A stretch of 31,359 nucleotides of DNA from an uncultured Bacteroidales bacterium (GTDB lineage Bacteria > Bacteroidota > Bacteroidia > Bacteroidales > Muribaculaceae), in NCBI GenBank assembly GCA_958418815.1, contig CATZGB010000033.1, forward strand, positions 1-31,359, in the 5' to 3' direction. A program made the position numbers and the translations under genes. Each line of letters starts with the position of its first letter. The first letter of the stretch is position 1. This document shows positions 1 to 7,695 of the stretch, in pieces. The notes beneath the pieces were generated by a model that had not been told where the DNA came from, did no database searches, and saw nothing but the letters and a program-made list of their open reading frames with translations.

Positions 1-2
1 AA

Positions 3-37
3 AATCAGCCAATTAGTTTTATGCTAAATGGCTGATT
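3..37. terminator. hairpin, possible terminator of an upstream gene
   Basis: Arms AATCAGCC (3-10) and GGCTGATT (30-37) are perfect complements with a 19-base loop, followed by GTTTTATTA. The T-rich tail suits termination of a rightward gene outside the window. The loop is long, so this is only a candidate. Confidence 0.4.
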
Positions 38-99
38 GTTTTATTATTGAATAACAGAATTCATATATCGAACTCACGTTAAATATTAAGAACATTCGT

Positions 100-107
100 T
101 ATATTTG
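100..107 (+). promoter_or_regulatory. Bacteroidales-type -7 box TATATTTG
   Basis: TATATTTG matches the TAnnTTTG -7 consensus of Bacteroidetes. The -33 region about 20 bases upstream reads GTT rather than TTG, so the promoter is moderate. It would start a transcript near base 114 that runs into the short ORF and the terminator at 288-319. Confidence 0.5.
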
Positions 108-127
108 CAGTTAACAAGTGAGAGGAC

Positions 128-232
128 TTGCGGGCAATCCGGGCTTCGGCGGAGCAGAGCGATGAAAAGCTATGCAATGCGCCTCGGGAGCGAATGTTGG
201 AGTTGTCGGAGGATAGCGAGATAAATCTTTGA
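128..232 (+). CDS. possible 34-aa small protein, unknown
   Basis: A TTG-started reading frame of 34 codons ends in TGA at 230-232. A stop at 119-121 lies just upstream in the same frame, so this is not the tail of a longer gene in this sequence. The peptide is strongly charged and looks protein-like (it contains RASAEQSDEKL and RERMLELSEDSE), and its GC content is higher than the surrounding DNA. It sits between a -7 box at 100-107 and a terminator at 288-319, so it could be a small gene, a leader peptide, or part of a non-coding RNA. I do not recognise it. Confidence 0.25.
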   Translation: MRAIRASAEQSDEKLCNAPRERMLELSEDSEINL

Positions 233-257
233 TTTACAGGATATATTTTGAATGGTG

Positions 258-284
258 TTTCCCAAGTGGGACCACTTCTTGAAA
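258..284. repeat. imperfect palindrome AAGTGG-GA-CCACTT
   Basis: The inner arms AAGTGG (264-269) and CCACTT (272-277) are perfect, and TTTC (258-261) pairs with GAAA (281-284) outside them. A two-base loop is too tight for a good RNA hairpin, so a protein-binding site on DNA is the better guess. It lies between the short ORF and the terminator. Confidence 0.4.
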
Positions 285-287
285 ATT

Positions 288-319
288 AAGTAGTTAGCTA
301 GTCGCCGACTACTTTTTTT
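288..319 (+). terminator. intrinsic terminator
   Basis: Arms AAGTAGT (288-294) and ACTACTT (308-314) are perfect complements and run directly into seven T residues (313-319). This is a good Rho-independent terminator for the transcript beginning near 114. Confidence 0.6.
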
Positions 320-1082
320 ATGTCGAAAGCTCACCCAAACCCTGCGAAACGCACGGAATTACGGAATCAGGGAAAACGAATCTGTATTACTCACAGGCAG
401 ACATGAATTCTGGTATAAGAAACTCGATCCCTTTTTCAGCCGCGAGAATCTTGAGTTGAAATTCAAGGAGCGCAGAGAGAAACAGCAAGAGGTAACGCTC
501 GAACCCAAAAGCATTCAGCAACCTGTCCGGAAACAAGCACCAAAGCGTGCGCCTCAAACGTCCGAGACTACACGTCCATCTGTTGTATCAAAGCCACAGG
601 AGCAACCGAAGCCGATTGTCATACCGCCATTGCCGGAAGGATACATGGGAGCGCGGATTGCTCCACACGACCTCGACCGCTATCAGAAAGGGGAAGCTGT
701 ATGTGCTTATATCTGTAATCCTGATTAGATTGTAGGTAAGCATCATTGGATATGGTATGACTTCAAGACTTGCCAACCTCGATGTGAACTAACACCGCCA
801 CCTGCTGACCGTTATATCCCGGACGCATTTAAGCAAAGTCAATCATCAGGCAATGTATCGTCCTCGCATACACAAGGAGCCGGAATAAATTTGTCATCGT
901 CTTCTTTCAGTGGTAACCCTATTCCGGACGAAGGTTTTGCTCATGGTTCTGCGCTTCCCGATGATTTCAAACTTTGGTTAAGCCGTCATCCCGGTCTGAG
1001 CATAGACGAGGCCATTAGCCGCTACCGAGATGAGCAGAAAGCGAAGCAAAAAGTCCGTTACGGACCGAAGTTAGCCTATTAA
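320..1082 (+). pseudogene. broken hypothetical protein gene (frameshift and in-frame TAG)
   Basis: From about 375 one frame reads as protein (GRHEFWYKKLDPFF onward) to a TAA at 1080-1082, interrupted only by a TAG at 726-728. The protein-like reading resumes at once after the TAG (IVGKHHWIWYDF) in the same frame. No good start exists in that frame. The only upstream ATG, at 320, is in another frame and closes at 405, so a frameshift near 375 is also likely. The middle is rich in Pro, Gln and Lys, and the C-terminus is charged (ISRYRDEQKAKQKVRYG). The family is not recognised. A mobilization-protein tail is one guess, unsupported. The TAG could also be a sequencing error. Confidence 0.5.
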
Positions 1083-1091
1083 AATCGTAGT

Positions 1092-1138
1092 CGCCGAAGG
1101 CATTTAGGAAACTTCGGAGCAAACTTCGGAGGCTTTTT
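1092..1138 (+). terminator. weak terminator-like hairpin
   Basis: GCCGAAG (1093-1099) can pair with CTTCGGAGGC (1124-1133), leaving a small bulge, and TTTTTA follows. The octamer CTTCGGAG occurs twice in the 3' half. It would end transcription of the broken gene just upstream. Confidence 0.35.
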
Positions 1139-1162
1139 AGCACACAGAAGTTGAACCAACTA

Positions 1163-1193
1163 TTGTCTACGTCCCCAAAAAAATGTAACTTTG
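1163..1193 (+). promoter_or_regulatory. promoter for the 684-aa gene
   Basis: The -33 TTG (1163-1165) and -7 TAACTTTG (1186-1193) are separated by 20 bases, a full match to the Bacteroidetes promoter. Transcription would start near 1200, about 45 bases before the ATG at 1246. Confidence 0.65.
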
Positions 1194-1245
1194 CAAGTTG
1201 TTATAATCGTTTGGCATTCTTTTTATTCGAATTCAACTACAAGAC

Positions 1246-3300
1246 ATGATACTCGGAATAAATAGTTTAACATATAAAAAAGGTGTCTCCGTTTATATTT
1301 CTCAAGAAGACGGACGTGATAAACTAGTCTTTTGGGAAGCAGGATTGTCACGTAAGGGTGTCTGTATAGCCCAAAACGAAGATTCACTGTACCTAATAAG
1401 AAACTCCAAGATAATATTCGAAACCAAAATTAAAGGAGATTGCATTAACGGTGATTCGTCCAACTATGAATTACACAGATCCATAAAGGGGTACTATATA
1501 TTAATTCACAATTATACTGGCCGAACCATTAGGCCGGGAAGAGATGATGACTACTATCCAGATTCATCATATACTGTTTTTGATGAAATTGGAGAAAAGT
1601 TGGAAAAATGGACCGGAGAAATGGTTGGTATTGATAAATACCCTACTGAACTTGGACTAGGTTTAGTTGTATTGGATAATGTGGTTTATGAATTAGATTC
1701 TTTATCGCCACTTTTTATTATACCCTCTAAATTTAAAATTAATGGTGTTTTCTCCAAAGATGGAATACTTAAGTTGGATGTCGAAGGTGACTACCGAAAT
1801 TTTTATGTTAAGGTGCTTAATGGTAAAATTATTTCGCAACACAAAGAGGAAGACTTGCCTGCTGTACTTGACGATTTATGTGAAAAGCGAATAGACCTAT
1901 TAAAGGAACAATCCCCAATTCTATACAAAAACCTACCGTCGGTAAAAGAATCCATTAATTATCTCAACGAGTTGGGTGTAATGTTGCCATATCCTAATTC
2001 TGTTGCAACAAATCAGTTGTATTCCAAGCCGTATTTATGTGATTTATCATGGGAACAAATTATAGCATACGACCAATTGCCTTCCGAATTAATTGTAAAG
2101 ATTTCGATGATTTTTACAAATTTATTATCTATTGATGCATATGATCCAACTAAGACATCATATGTGTTTAAATTCTCAAAAGACGTAAACTGTCGCGTCT
2201 TTAGAAAATTCTTCATACTTTTTAAAACAGGGCTTCCAGAAGAAATCATAATTTTCAAGTCAACAGGGAGTAGACTTTCAAATGTTACCTATAAGAATCG
2301 CGATTTTAATCGTGGTTTTTTCGCTTTTGATACTTCTGAATTGACAATGTTTGACAGTAATATTTTCAATAATGTAAGATTGACTATAGTAGGGGATGAA
2401 TTGAATACAAAAATAGACTATTCCAATAATTATTGTTATAGACATGCCCCATGGTCGATGGATGATTCGACCATTAGACCTGAGTGCTTTAGCGGGAATA
2501 TTTTAAGTTATCGGCTGTCCAATTTAGGGAAAGCGGTAACATTCCACAAGCATGAATTGGAAAAATTCATTGGATTACGTGATTACCATAAAGATGCAAA
2601 ATTTCTTTTTCGATTAACATATGGAGTCTTTTGTAAGTTCTTCCAAAATTATTTTATTGTTGTAACCAAACTTCATGAAGAGAAATTCGATGATGACTGG
2701 AGAATGTGGATATATAATTATGATGGAAAACTACTTAATTCTGAATATTTCATTATAAATGGAATGTATTTCACGCGAGCTCTAATCAACTATTCTGCCA
2801 ACAGAGTTATTGTTTTTAATACAGAGACTAACACATTTCAACAGATTGAAATAGAACAAAACGGAATTACTACCAAGAATTTGGAACAAGCTTCGGTAGT
2901 GAAGTCTCAATATATCGATGTTAAAGTTGTCGAAAGAATTAAGAATTATTTATACACTCTTGATCCTGAAATATTGGATATTAATGATCTTGGATGTGGG
3001 CATTTCTATTTTAGCAATAATAACATTTTTGTGTTAGAGCATTTATCTGGTAAAAAAACTGTTTCTATTAGTGGAACCACTTATCAAATAAATCCCTATA
3101 TACGCGAGAAGTGCATGGATGAAATCCATTACCGACATAGGAATAGGGCCAATTTCGTGACTTCAATAAAATTCATTAATAACTATCATACCAGAGATGG
3201 CAATATAGAATTATACAAATTTGAATGTAGGCCATATGCCATATGTGATACATCTGGAAATATATATTATAATTTTTCTATTGAAGACGTAATATTTTAA
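1246..3300 (+). CDS. 684-aa protein of unknown function
   Basis: I do not recognise this protein. It is AT-rich compared with the mobilization genes, which suggests separate acquisition. There is no signal peptide, no membrane segment and no evident Walker, nuclease or HTH motif. Much of it reads as short beta-strands broken by turns (patterns such as WIYNYDGKLLNSEYF and NRVIVFNTETN), compatible with a propeller-like or other repeated beta fold. That is an inference from residue patterns only. The start is supported by a good promoter at 1163-1193. The gene is followed after 47 bases by the AbiV-like gene on the same strand with no clear promoter between, so the two are probably one operon, and this protein may be the sensor or partner of a defence pair. 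Confidence 0.8.
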   Translation: MILGINSLTYKKGVSVYISQEDGRDKLVFWEAGLSRKGVCIAQNEDSLYLIRNSKIIFETKIKGDCINGDSSNYELHRSIKGYYILIHNYTGRTIRPGRDDDYYPDSSYTVFDEIGEKLEKWTGEMVGIDKYPTELGLGLVVLDNVVYELDSLSPLFIIPSKFKINGVFSKDGILKLDVEGDYRNFYVKVLNGKIISQHKEEDLPAVLDDLCEKRIDLLKEQSPILYKNLPSVKESINYLNELGVMLPYPNSVATNQLYSKPYLCDLSWEQIIAYDQLPSELIVKISMIFTNLLSIDAYDPTKTSYVFKFSKDVNCRVFRKFFILFKTGLPEEIIIFKSTGSRLSNVTYKNRDFNRGFFAFDTSELTMFDSNIFNNVRLTIVGDELNTKIDYSNNYCYRHAPWSMDDSTIRPECFSGNILSYRLSNLGKAVTFHKHELEKFIGLRDYHKDAKFLFRLTYGVFCKFFQNYFIVVTKLHEEKFDDDWRMWIYNYDGKLLNSEYFIINGMYFTRALINYSANRVIVFNTETNTFQQIEIEQNGITTKNLEQASVVKSQYIDVKVVERIKNYLYTLDPEILDINDLGCGHFYFSNNNIFVLEHLSGKKTVSISGTTYQINPYIREKCMDEIHYRHRNRANFVTSIKFINNYHTRDGNIELYKFECRPYAICDTSGNIYYNFSIEDVIF

Positions 3301-3347
3301 ATCATCTTTAATGGTCAAAGAATAAACACTTACTGATTCTTTCACAT

Positions 3348-3989
3348 ATGTCTGAACGATTTACATGTATTTTAGGAAAGGTACTTCGAGATTCCAATGG
3401 CGTCAGAATGCCCTCTCCCATACCTCAGAATTATGATAGGGTCTTATCTCATGTCAATTCATTACTGGAGAGTGTTATTATTCTATGTCAACATGGGCAC
3501 TTTTCCCAAGCTCTTTTTCTTGGGATAACAGCAGTAGAAGAAGCTACTAAGGCTGAAATATATTGTTTTAGGAGTAAAAACAATTCCACCGGTAGACAAT
3601 CTAAGGATTGTCTTAAAAGTCATGAAGTTAAACATAAAGTTGCAGTCAATGAAGATATTTTATTAATAGGCAAAAGGGTACAGAACATAATCGGAGAAGA
3701 CTTAACAAAGAGTATCTATAAAAATTTTGGTAAAGGTAAAACTAGAGAGCTTCGTGAGAACTGCTTATATTTTGAAGTAAAGGATGATAAACTGATTCTT
3801 CCAGAAGAAGATATCACACCCCCAAATGCTCTATCTTACATTCTTGCGTGTATTGAAATCATTGATGATAAGATGGTAGGGTGGACAAATTATAGTATGG
3901 AATTATCACCGACTTTGGACGAGTATTTTAATATAGTAAAAGAAATATACGAAAATTTCAGTGCGCATGTTTCAAATACAAAGGACTAA
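3348..3989 (+). CDS. AbiV-like HEPN-family abortive infection protein
   Basis: At 213 aa it has the size and layout of the AbiV HEPN family, first known from lactococcal abortive phage infection. The first helices carry an A-x-x-L-G-I-T-A-V-E-E-A-T-K-A motif (about residues 55-69). A middle stretch has SHEVKHK (91-97), matching the family's conserved SH..K region. The stretch RELRENCLYFEV (133-144), followed by a Pro/Glu turn (LPEED), matches the conserved R...LYVD-like region. In related proteins these helices form a four-helix bundle acting as an RNase or translation-blocking toxin. It follows the 684-aa gene by 47 bases and probably shares its transcript. The family call is from motifs only. 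The canonical HEPN RNase motif Rx4-6H is not obvious, so nuclease activity should not be assumed. Confidence 0.7.
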   Translation: MSERFTCILGKVLRDSNGVRMPSPIPQNYDRVLSHVNSLLESVIILCQHGHFSQALFLGITAVEEATKAEIYCFRSKNNSTGRQSKDCLKSHEVKHKVAVNEDILLIGKRVQNIIGEDLTKSIYKNFGKGKTRELRENCLYFEVKDDKLILPEEDITPPNALSYILACIEIIDDKMVGWTNYSMELSPTLDEYFNIVKEIYENFSAHVSNTKD

Positions 3990-4143
3990 AAAATAGTTCA
4001 ATAAATATGATTTAGCAATAACACTTGAAGAAATTTCGTAAAATAATTATGTAACAACAGACTAATACTTACAAATCTTTCGATATAATGTTGTAAGGCA
4101 TAATTTTTGTTGGCAATTCATTGTCAAATCTTTGAACACAATA

Positions 4144-4554
4144 ATGCATAAGCATAAATCAATAACTAGTATGGAAGAAAACCACGAAAATATAGCGCAA
4201 CCTGAAAACAGCATAAAGAAAATTGAGAAAACATTGTTTGAGTTTGTGGAGTCATTATTTGACGGACAAGGTAAAAAACTGTCTAATGGAGATATCAGTA
4301 TCGAGATGGAAGGTACGCCTCGTTTCCTTGTCGTTCACCTATATGATAACAAGGATAAGAAGACCGTTGAAGTTTCCATTAATCGCGTCCTAATGGGGGA
4401 ATTCATTGAATACGAAGGACAAGGTTACCAATACAAGTTTATGCAGCAATATCGAATTGGAATCAGAAATGGAAGAACTTCTGCCGAACAATATATAGAA
4501 GACACTTGCGCTTTTCATAAGGATAAGATTTTACTCCAGAGGGCGTACTATTAA
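4144..4554 (+). CDS. 136-aa hypothetical protein
   Basis: A small acidic-to-neutral soluble protein with no recognised motif. An N-terminal polar stretch is followed by a helix (KKIEKTLFEFVESLF) and several strand-like segments (FLVVHLYDN, KTVEVSINRVLMGEF, YKFMQQYRIGI). The frame is open from a TTG at 4132, but that codon overlaps a degenerate -7 box (AATCTTTG, 4127-4134), so the ATG at 4144 is preferred. An ATG at 4171 (MEENHEN) is another plausible start. It stands alone between the AbiV-like gene and a convergent membrane-protein gene, and its AT-rich composition matches both. Confidence 0.6.
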   Translation: MHKHKSITSMEENHENIAQPENSIKKIEKTLFEFVESLFDGQGKKLSNGDISIEMEGTPRFLVVHLYDNKDKKTVEVSINRVLMGEFIEYEGQGYQYKFMQQYRIGIRNGRTSAEQYIEDTCAFHKDKILLQRAYY

Positions 4555-4596
4555 AAATGAAGTATTAATATTTGATAATATTTTAGATAGTGACAT

Positions 4597-4627
4597 GGTA
4601 GCCCGGTTAAAAATGACTTGGGTTACC
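4597..4627. terminator. hairpin between convergent genes
   Basis: GGTAGCCC (4597-4604) and GGGTTACC (4620-4627) pair with one mismatch. It lies between two converging genes (ends at 4554 and 4744). No T-tract follows on either strand, so termination is only plausible. Confidence 0.3.
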
Positions 4628-4743
4628 ACATTTAATCATACGATTATAGTTTAATGTCCATTAAAGTTTTGCCGTCTTAGATAAAGATAGGTGAGGTCGA
4701 ATAGCTGCTCCCAATGAAGAATATAAGTTTTCCAAATGATTAC

Positions 4744-5418
4744 TTATTCTTTGCCTATATATCCTTTTATTCGCAAATTATCTAATGTTGTTGTTCCAGA
4801 AAGACGGAAATAACTGTTAAGTCCTTGACTTAATCCATTATAAAACTCAATAGGCATATAGGTTTGTATGTGTACACCACTATAAATAGATCGAATACGA
4901 TCTATATCATTGAATAATCGAGCATTATCAACTTCATTAAAAATAATGGACATGTTGATACGATTATATTCCATGTTATAGTAACAATTAGCTTTTGCGT
5001 AAAGGCTTTCCTCAATTTTTCTTTTTATAAAGATTTGAGTTGTCTTTATAGACTCTGCCGTCTCATAGAATTTTTCAATAGCTGCAAAATCTGAATCTGT
5101 TAGCTTTGCAGCATATAAGTGTTTATATTTCTCCCAAGCATTCTCTTCAAATATTGGCATAGAATAGTGTAAAGGGGTCTCATTAATGGCTGTGTCGGTA
5201 ATGCCATTAGCCTTTAGATATTCTATATTGCGTTCGATATTTTTGATTTGTAAGATTAAAATAGTAGTGGCGGATTTAAGAGACTCTCTTACCTTTTTAT
5301 TATAAAGATACCATGTAAGAAAAAGAGTGCCAATCAGGATACACGTCTGAAAAAATGTTGAGTTGAAGAAAGATGGCAACGACGCGTAGAAAGGTTCTGT
5401 ATATATTATGTTATCCAT
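4744..5418 (-). CDS. 224-aa membrane-anchored hypothetical protein
   Basis: The N-terminus has a short outside segment, then one hydrophobic helix at about residues 23-41 (FQTCILIGTLFLTWYLY) followed by Lys/Arg, so the long C-terminal part should be cytoplasmic. That part is helical and polar with no enzyme motif I recognise. The ATG lies 16 bases after a -7 box on the same strand (TACCTTTG, 5442-5435). Unknown single-pass helical proteins like this are common accessory genes. The role here is not known. Confidence 0.65.
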   Translation of the reverse strand: MDNIIYTEPFYASLPSFFNSTFFQTCILIGTLFLTWYLYNKKVRESLKSATTILILQIKNIERNIEYLKANGITDTAINETPLHYSMPIFEENAWEKYKHLYAAKLTDSDFAAIEKFYETAESIKTTQIFIKRKIEESLYAKANCYYNMEYNRINMSIIFNEVDNARLFNDIDRIRSIYSGVHIQTYMPIEFYNGLSQGLNSYFRLSGTTTLDNLRIKGYIGKE

Positions 5419-5434
5419 TGTTCTATTTTTTTAG

Positions 5435-5442
5435 CAAAGGTA
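5435..5442 (-). promoter_or_regulatory. -7 box TACCTTTG for the membrane-protein gene
   Basis: On the minus strand TACCTTTG matches TAnnTTTG and lies 16 bases before the ATG at 5418. No clean TTG is seen about 20 bases upstream. Confidence 0.45.
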
Positions 5443-5471
5443 CGAAAATATTTTGATATTTTAACGATTAA

Positions 5472-5730
5472 ACGTGGTGACCCAAGAGAGATTTTGGCTG
5501 AGGGCATCACATTTTCACTACGCAATTATGGTTAAAGTCTGTTAAAGTTTGCCTGCCATGGAGCTGATAGGTGGAATGAATGAATGCGAATGATAATGAA
5601 TGAGAGTGAATTTAATGTTGATAATCAACTCATTACGATGTTGTTAATATAGATATGTGTATCCCCTAACACATATAACGCACAATAATTCAATGAGTTA
5701 GAGTAGGCGTGGTGACTAATGTGGTGACTC
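5472..5730 (+). repeat. GTGGTGAC arm-type repeats left of the core
   Basis: Three copies of a 12-base motif occur on the same strand: ACGTGGTGACCC (5472-5483), GCGTGGTGACTA (5707-5718) and ATGTGGTGACTC (5719-5730). The last two are in tandem. A block GAATGAATGCGAATGA (5578-5593) lies between. The same set, with an exact ACGTGGTGACCC, recurs just before integrase B. They look like integrase arm-binding sites. The rest of the gene-free stretch 5419-6033 holds the hairpin, the core repeat and the integrase A leader described separately. Confidence 0.55.
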
Positions 5731-5747
5731 GGAGGGGTATGGTTGAA

Positions 5748-5786
5748 CAAAAGACCGCTAACTCATTGAGAATTAGCGGTCTTTTG
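5748..5786. terminator. 14-bp perfect hairpin next to the core repeat
   Basis: CAAAAGACCGCTAA (5748-5761) and TTAGCGGTCTTTTG (5773-5786) pair without mismatch around an 11-base loop. The A-run and T-run at the base make it a good terminator in both directions. It directly abuts the 17-base core repeat, like the different hairpin at 20239-20279. Confidence 0.6.
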
Positions 5787-5802
5787 TGGTGCCACCAGCA
5801 CC
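5786..5802 (+). repeat. candidate att core, left copy
   Basis: GTGGTGCCACCAGCACC matches the copy at 20284-20300 in 16 of 17 positions and in the same orientation. Each copy lies immediately after a long hairpin and upstream of a tyrosine recombinase gene. It is read as the left attachment site of element A. Its inner part, GGTGCCACC, is itself palindromic (GGTG/CACC). Confidence 0.5.
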
Positions 5803-5915
5803 ATTTTTAGTAAATTGTAATAAACCGTGATAAATGAGCCTAAATGCTATAATACTATATATCAACGCAATTAAACTGAACTGAATTTGTTTTCAGGCGT
5901 TAATATTCAAGAATT

Positions 5916-5939
5916 ATAGGTAACTTTATAGGTAACTTT
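5916..5939 (+). repeat. tandem ATAGGTAACTTT repeats (arm-type sites)
   Basis: Two perfect 12-base units lie head to tail (5916-5927 and 5928-5939), upstream of integrase A. The same motif occurs at 20196-20217 near the other end of element A and was not seen elsewhere in the window. Likely integrase A or excision-factor binding sites. Confidence 0.55.
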
Positions 5940-5951
5940 TGAGAAGTTCAC

Positions 5952-5959
5952 TATATTTG
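5952..5959 (+). promoter_or_regulatory. -7 box TATATTTG of integrase A
   Basis: TATATTTG lies 74 bases before the ATG at 6034. Integrase B has the same box at nearly the same distance from its chosen ATG. No TTG is present 20 bases upstream, where the arm repeats end, so binding of the integrase there could affect its own expression. Confidence 0.5.
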
Positions 5960-6033
5960 CAATCGGATTGGTTCGGTTTGAATTTGAACCACAACCCAAT
6001 CCTGTATGTCAGACAATTAAACGAATTTGAATT

Positions 6034-7470
6034 ATGGCAAAGACTCTCTCTAGATTCTACTTCCTCAAAAAGGACGAGAACAAGGATAAAGCAACCCTCT
6101 TCGTGAGGGTACAAGACCCCATACGAAAGATTGATGTTCAGTTTACCACGCGGCTCCGTGTGTCTGTGCCGGAGTGGAAAGTGGCTGTTTCGAGCGAGGA
6201 CGCATTAGCCCGTCATCGCAAGGAGTATCCCAAACTGCATGACAAACTCGGTCGCATCGAGGTCATGCTCAAACGAGAAATGGAAGCTCCGGAATTTGAC
6301 CGCGAAAAGGTCAAACAGGAAATAATGGCTATCGCGGATCCTGAGAAATCCGAGATAGTACGCCGTCAACAAGAGGCGGAAGTTATCGCAAAGGAAAAAG
6401 AAGAACGACAACTACGAGAAGAAGCGGAGAAGGCTCGCATTGCCGCAGAAGCCGGGCGGGCTAACATCTGGAATTTCCTTGACCGCTTTGTCGAGGAAAT
6501 AAAATCCGGCAAACGTCTCAATGGCAATAATCGTTACACTGCGGGTAGCTGCAAAGCATGGAGCAGTTTCCGAAAACTGTTTAGCGGATTCGACCCTCGC
6601 CACAAATTGACATGGGCAGATGTTGACCGCTCGTTGGTAACGAAATTTCTCGACCACCTTCAGAAGCTCGACTACATGGGCAGCTCAGTCAACAAATACC
6701 TTGTCTCGTTTCGTGCTATGGTTGGTTACGCATACGAGGATGGACTGCACAACAACGACCGTGCATTAAGCTGCTTCTCCAAGCGTAAAGTGGAAGAAAG
6801 TGACAAGGCTGCTGAAATCTATCTTACCGAAACGGAGTTGCAGGCATTGGCAGAAATGGAACTCACCGGATTGAAAGACCAAGTGAGAGATATTTTCCTC
6901 GTCGGTTGCTATACCTGTCAGCGCGTCAGCGACTACAACAATATCCAGCCGGAGGACTTTACGACAACAGCGAAAGGCACACCGATTATCCGTCTTGTTC
7001 AGCAGAAGACTCGCAACGAGGTGAAAATCCCAATCATGAATCCCAACCTCAAAGCTATCTGCGAGAAATACAGCTATCGGCTTCCTTCGGTGGTTGACCA
7101 GATTCTTAACCGCTATATCAAGGAGATACTTAAAGACCTCTCCGAAAGCGTGCCGACACTTTCTGTCAAGGTTCCGACAAAACTCACCATGAAACAGAAA
7201 GAGAGGGAGAAATCCGGAGAACTGGCAGTAGAACGTAACGACAAAGGAGACGTGATGATGCCGCGCTATGATTGTGTCACTACCCATACAGCCCGGCGCA
7301 GTGGCATTACCAATATGTACCTCTCCCACAAATTTACCATCGTCCAGATGATGCACGTCAGCGGTCATAAGACACAAAAGACCTTCATGGACTACATCAA
7401 GCTCTCATCTGATGAAATCGCCGACGAGATAGACGCTATCGTCAACGGAGCAAAAGAAGAAGTGTTCTGA
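6034..7470 (+). CDS. tyrosine-type site-specific integrase (integrase A)
   Basis: A 478-aa tyrosine recombinase that would integrate and excise element A. An N-terminal arm-binding-like region (about 1-80) is followed by a charged coiled coil (about 95-140), a SAM-like core-binding domain (about 143-250) and the catalytic domain. The catalytic residues are visible: R297 in CQRVSDY, K325 in QQKT, H418 and R421 in HTARR, H445 in VSGHK and the nucleophile Y454 in FMDY. It is close to integrase B in the C-terminal half, and the long insert before HTARR (about 371-410) is shared. A strong terminator follows at 7495-7521. It sits next to the candidate att core and the arm repeats, as expected for an element end. 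Confidence 0.93.
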   Translation: MAKTLSRFYFLKKDENKDKATLFVRVQDPIRKIDVQFTTRLRVSVPEWKVAVSSEDALARHRKEYPKLHDKLGRIEVMLKREMEAPEFDREKVKQEIMAIADPEKSEIVRRQQEAEVIAKEKEERQLREEAEKARIAAEAGRANIWNFLDRFVEEIKSGKRLNGNNRYTAGSCKAWSSFRKLFSGFDPRHKLTWADVDRSLVTKFLDHLQKLDYMGSSVNKYLVSFRAMVGYAYEDGLHNNDRALSCFSKRKVEESDKAAEIYLTETELQALAEMELTGLKDQVRDIFLVGCYTCQRVSDYNNIQPEDFTTTAKGTPIIRLVQQKTRNEVKIPIMNPNLKAICEKYSYRLPSVVDQILNRYIKEILKDLSESVPTLSVKVPTKLTMKQKEREKSGELAVERNDKGDVMMPRYDCVTTHTARRSGITNMYLSHKFTIVQMMHVSGHKTQKTFMDYIKLSSDEIADEIDAIVNGAKEEVF

Positions 7471-7494
7471 CCGACTTCGTTATGTATATTGGCA

Positions 7495-7521
7495 AAAACT
7501 CCAACTGTCCGTTGGAGTTTT
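7495..7521. terminator. terminator after integrase A
   Basis: AAAACTCCAAC (7495-7505) and GTTGGAGTTTT (7511-7521) pair perfectly over 11 bases with a 5-base loop and end in TTTT. It closes the integrase transcript 24 bases after its stop. Confidence 0.65.
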
Positions 7522-7535
7522 CAGGTCGCCTGATA

Positions 7536-7613
7536 TTTTCTTTTGCTCAGCCATACATAGACAGGTTTAGTTCATCGGGCATATATAGTGCCCAAACCAA
7601 ACTAATATGACTT
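7536..7613 (+). repeat. about 78-base imperfect direct repeat, copy 1
   Basis: This segment matches 9215-9292 over nearly its whole length, by eye about four in five bases. The two copies flank the AAA ATPase gene. Each contains a two-part hairpin; here GGGCA-TATATAG-TGCCC is enclosed by GGTTTAGTT and ACCAAACT. In the other copy the inner stem changes on both sides and still pairs. It could be a terminator-like or regulatory RNA element, or the trace of an insertion that brought in the ATPase gene. Confidence 0.55.
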
Positions 7614-7628
7614 TCAGATGTCACGACG

Positions 7629-7664
7629 GTGCCAAATGTATAAAAAATACATGCGATTTGGCAC
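7629..7664. repeat. inverted repeat GTGCCAAAT / ATTTGGCAC
   Basis: GTGCCAAAT (7629-7637) and ATTTGGCAC (7656-7664) are perfect 9-base complements, with GTAT...ATAC continuing inside. The same 9-mers form the larger inverted repeat at 7696-7747, giving four copies of one motif upstream of the AAA ATPase gene. Confidence 0.55.
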
Positions 7665-7695
7665 GCTGATGTAAATAGACATAGGCACACAAACT

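Noticed and set aside
5786..5802. Core repeat as the 3' end of a tRNA gene (CCACCA-like)
   Set aside because: No cloverleaf could be built from the flanking sequence on either strand at either copy.
6766..7377. 203-codon open frame antisense to integrase A
   Set aside because: Same shadow effect; no family-like motifs and no start context.
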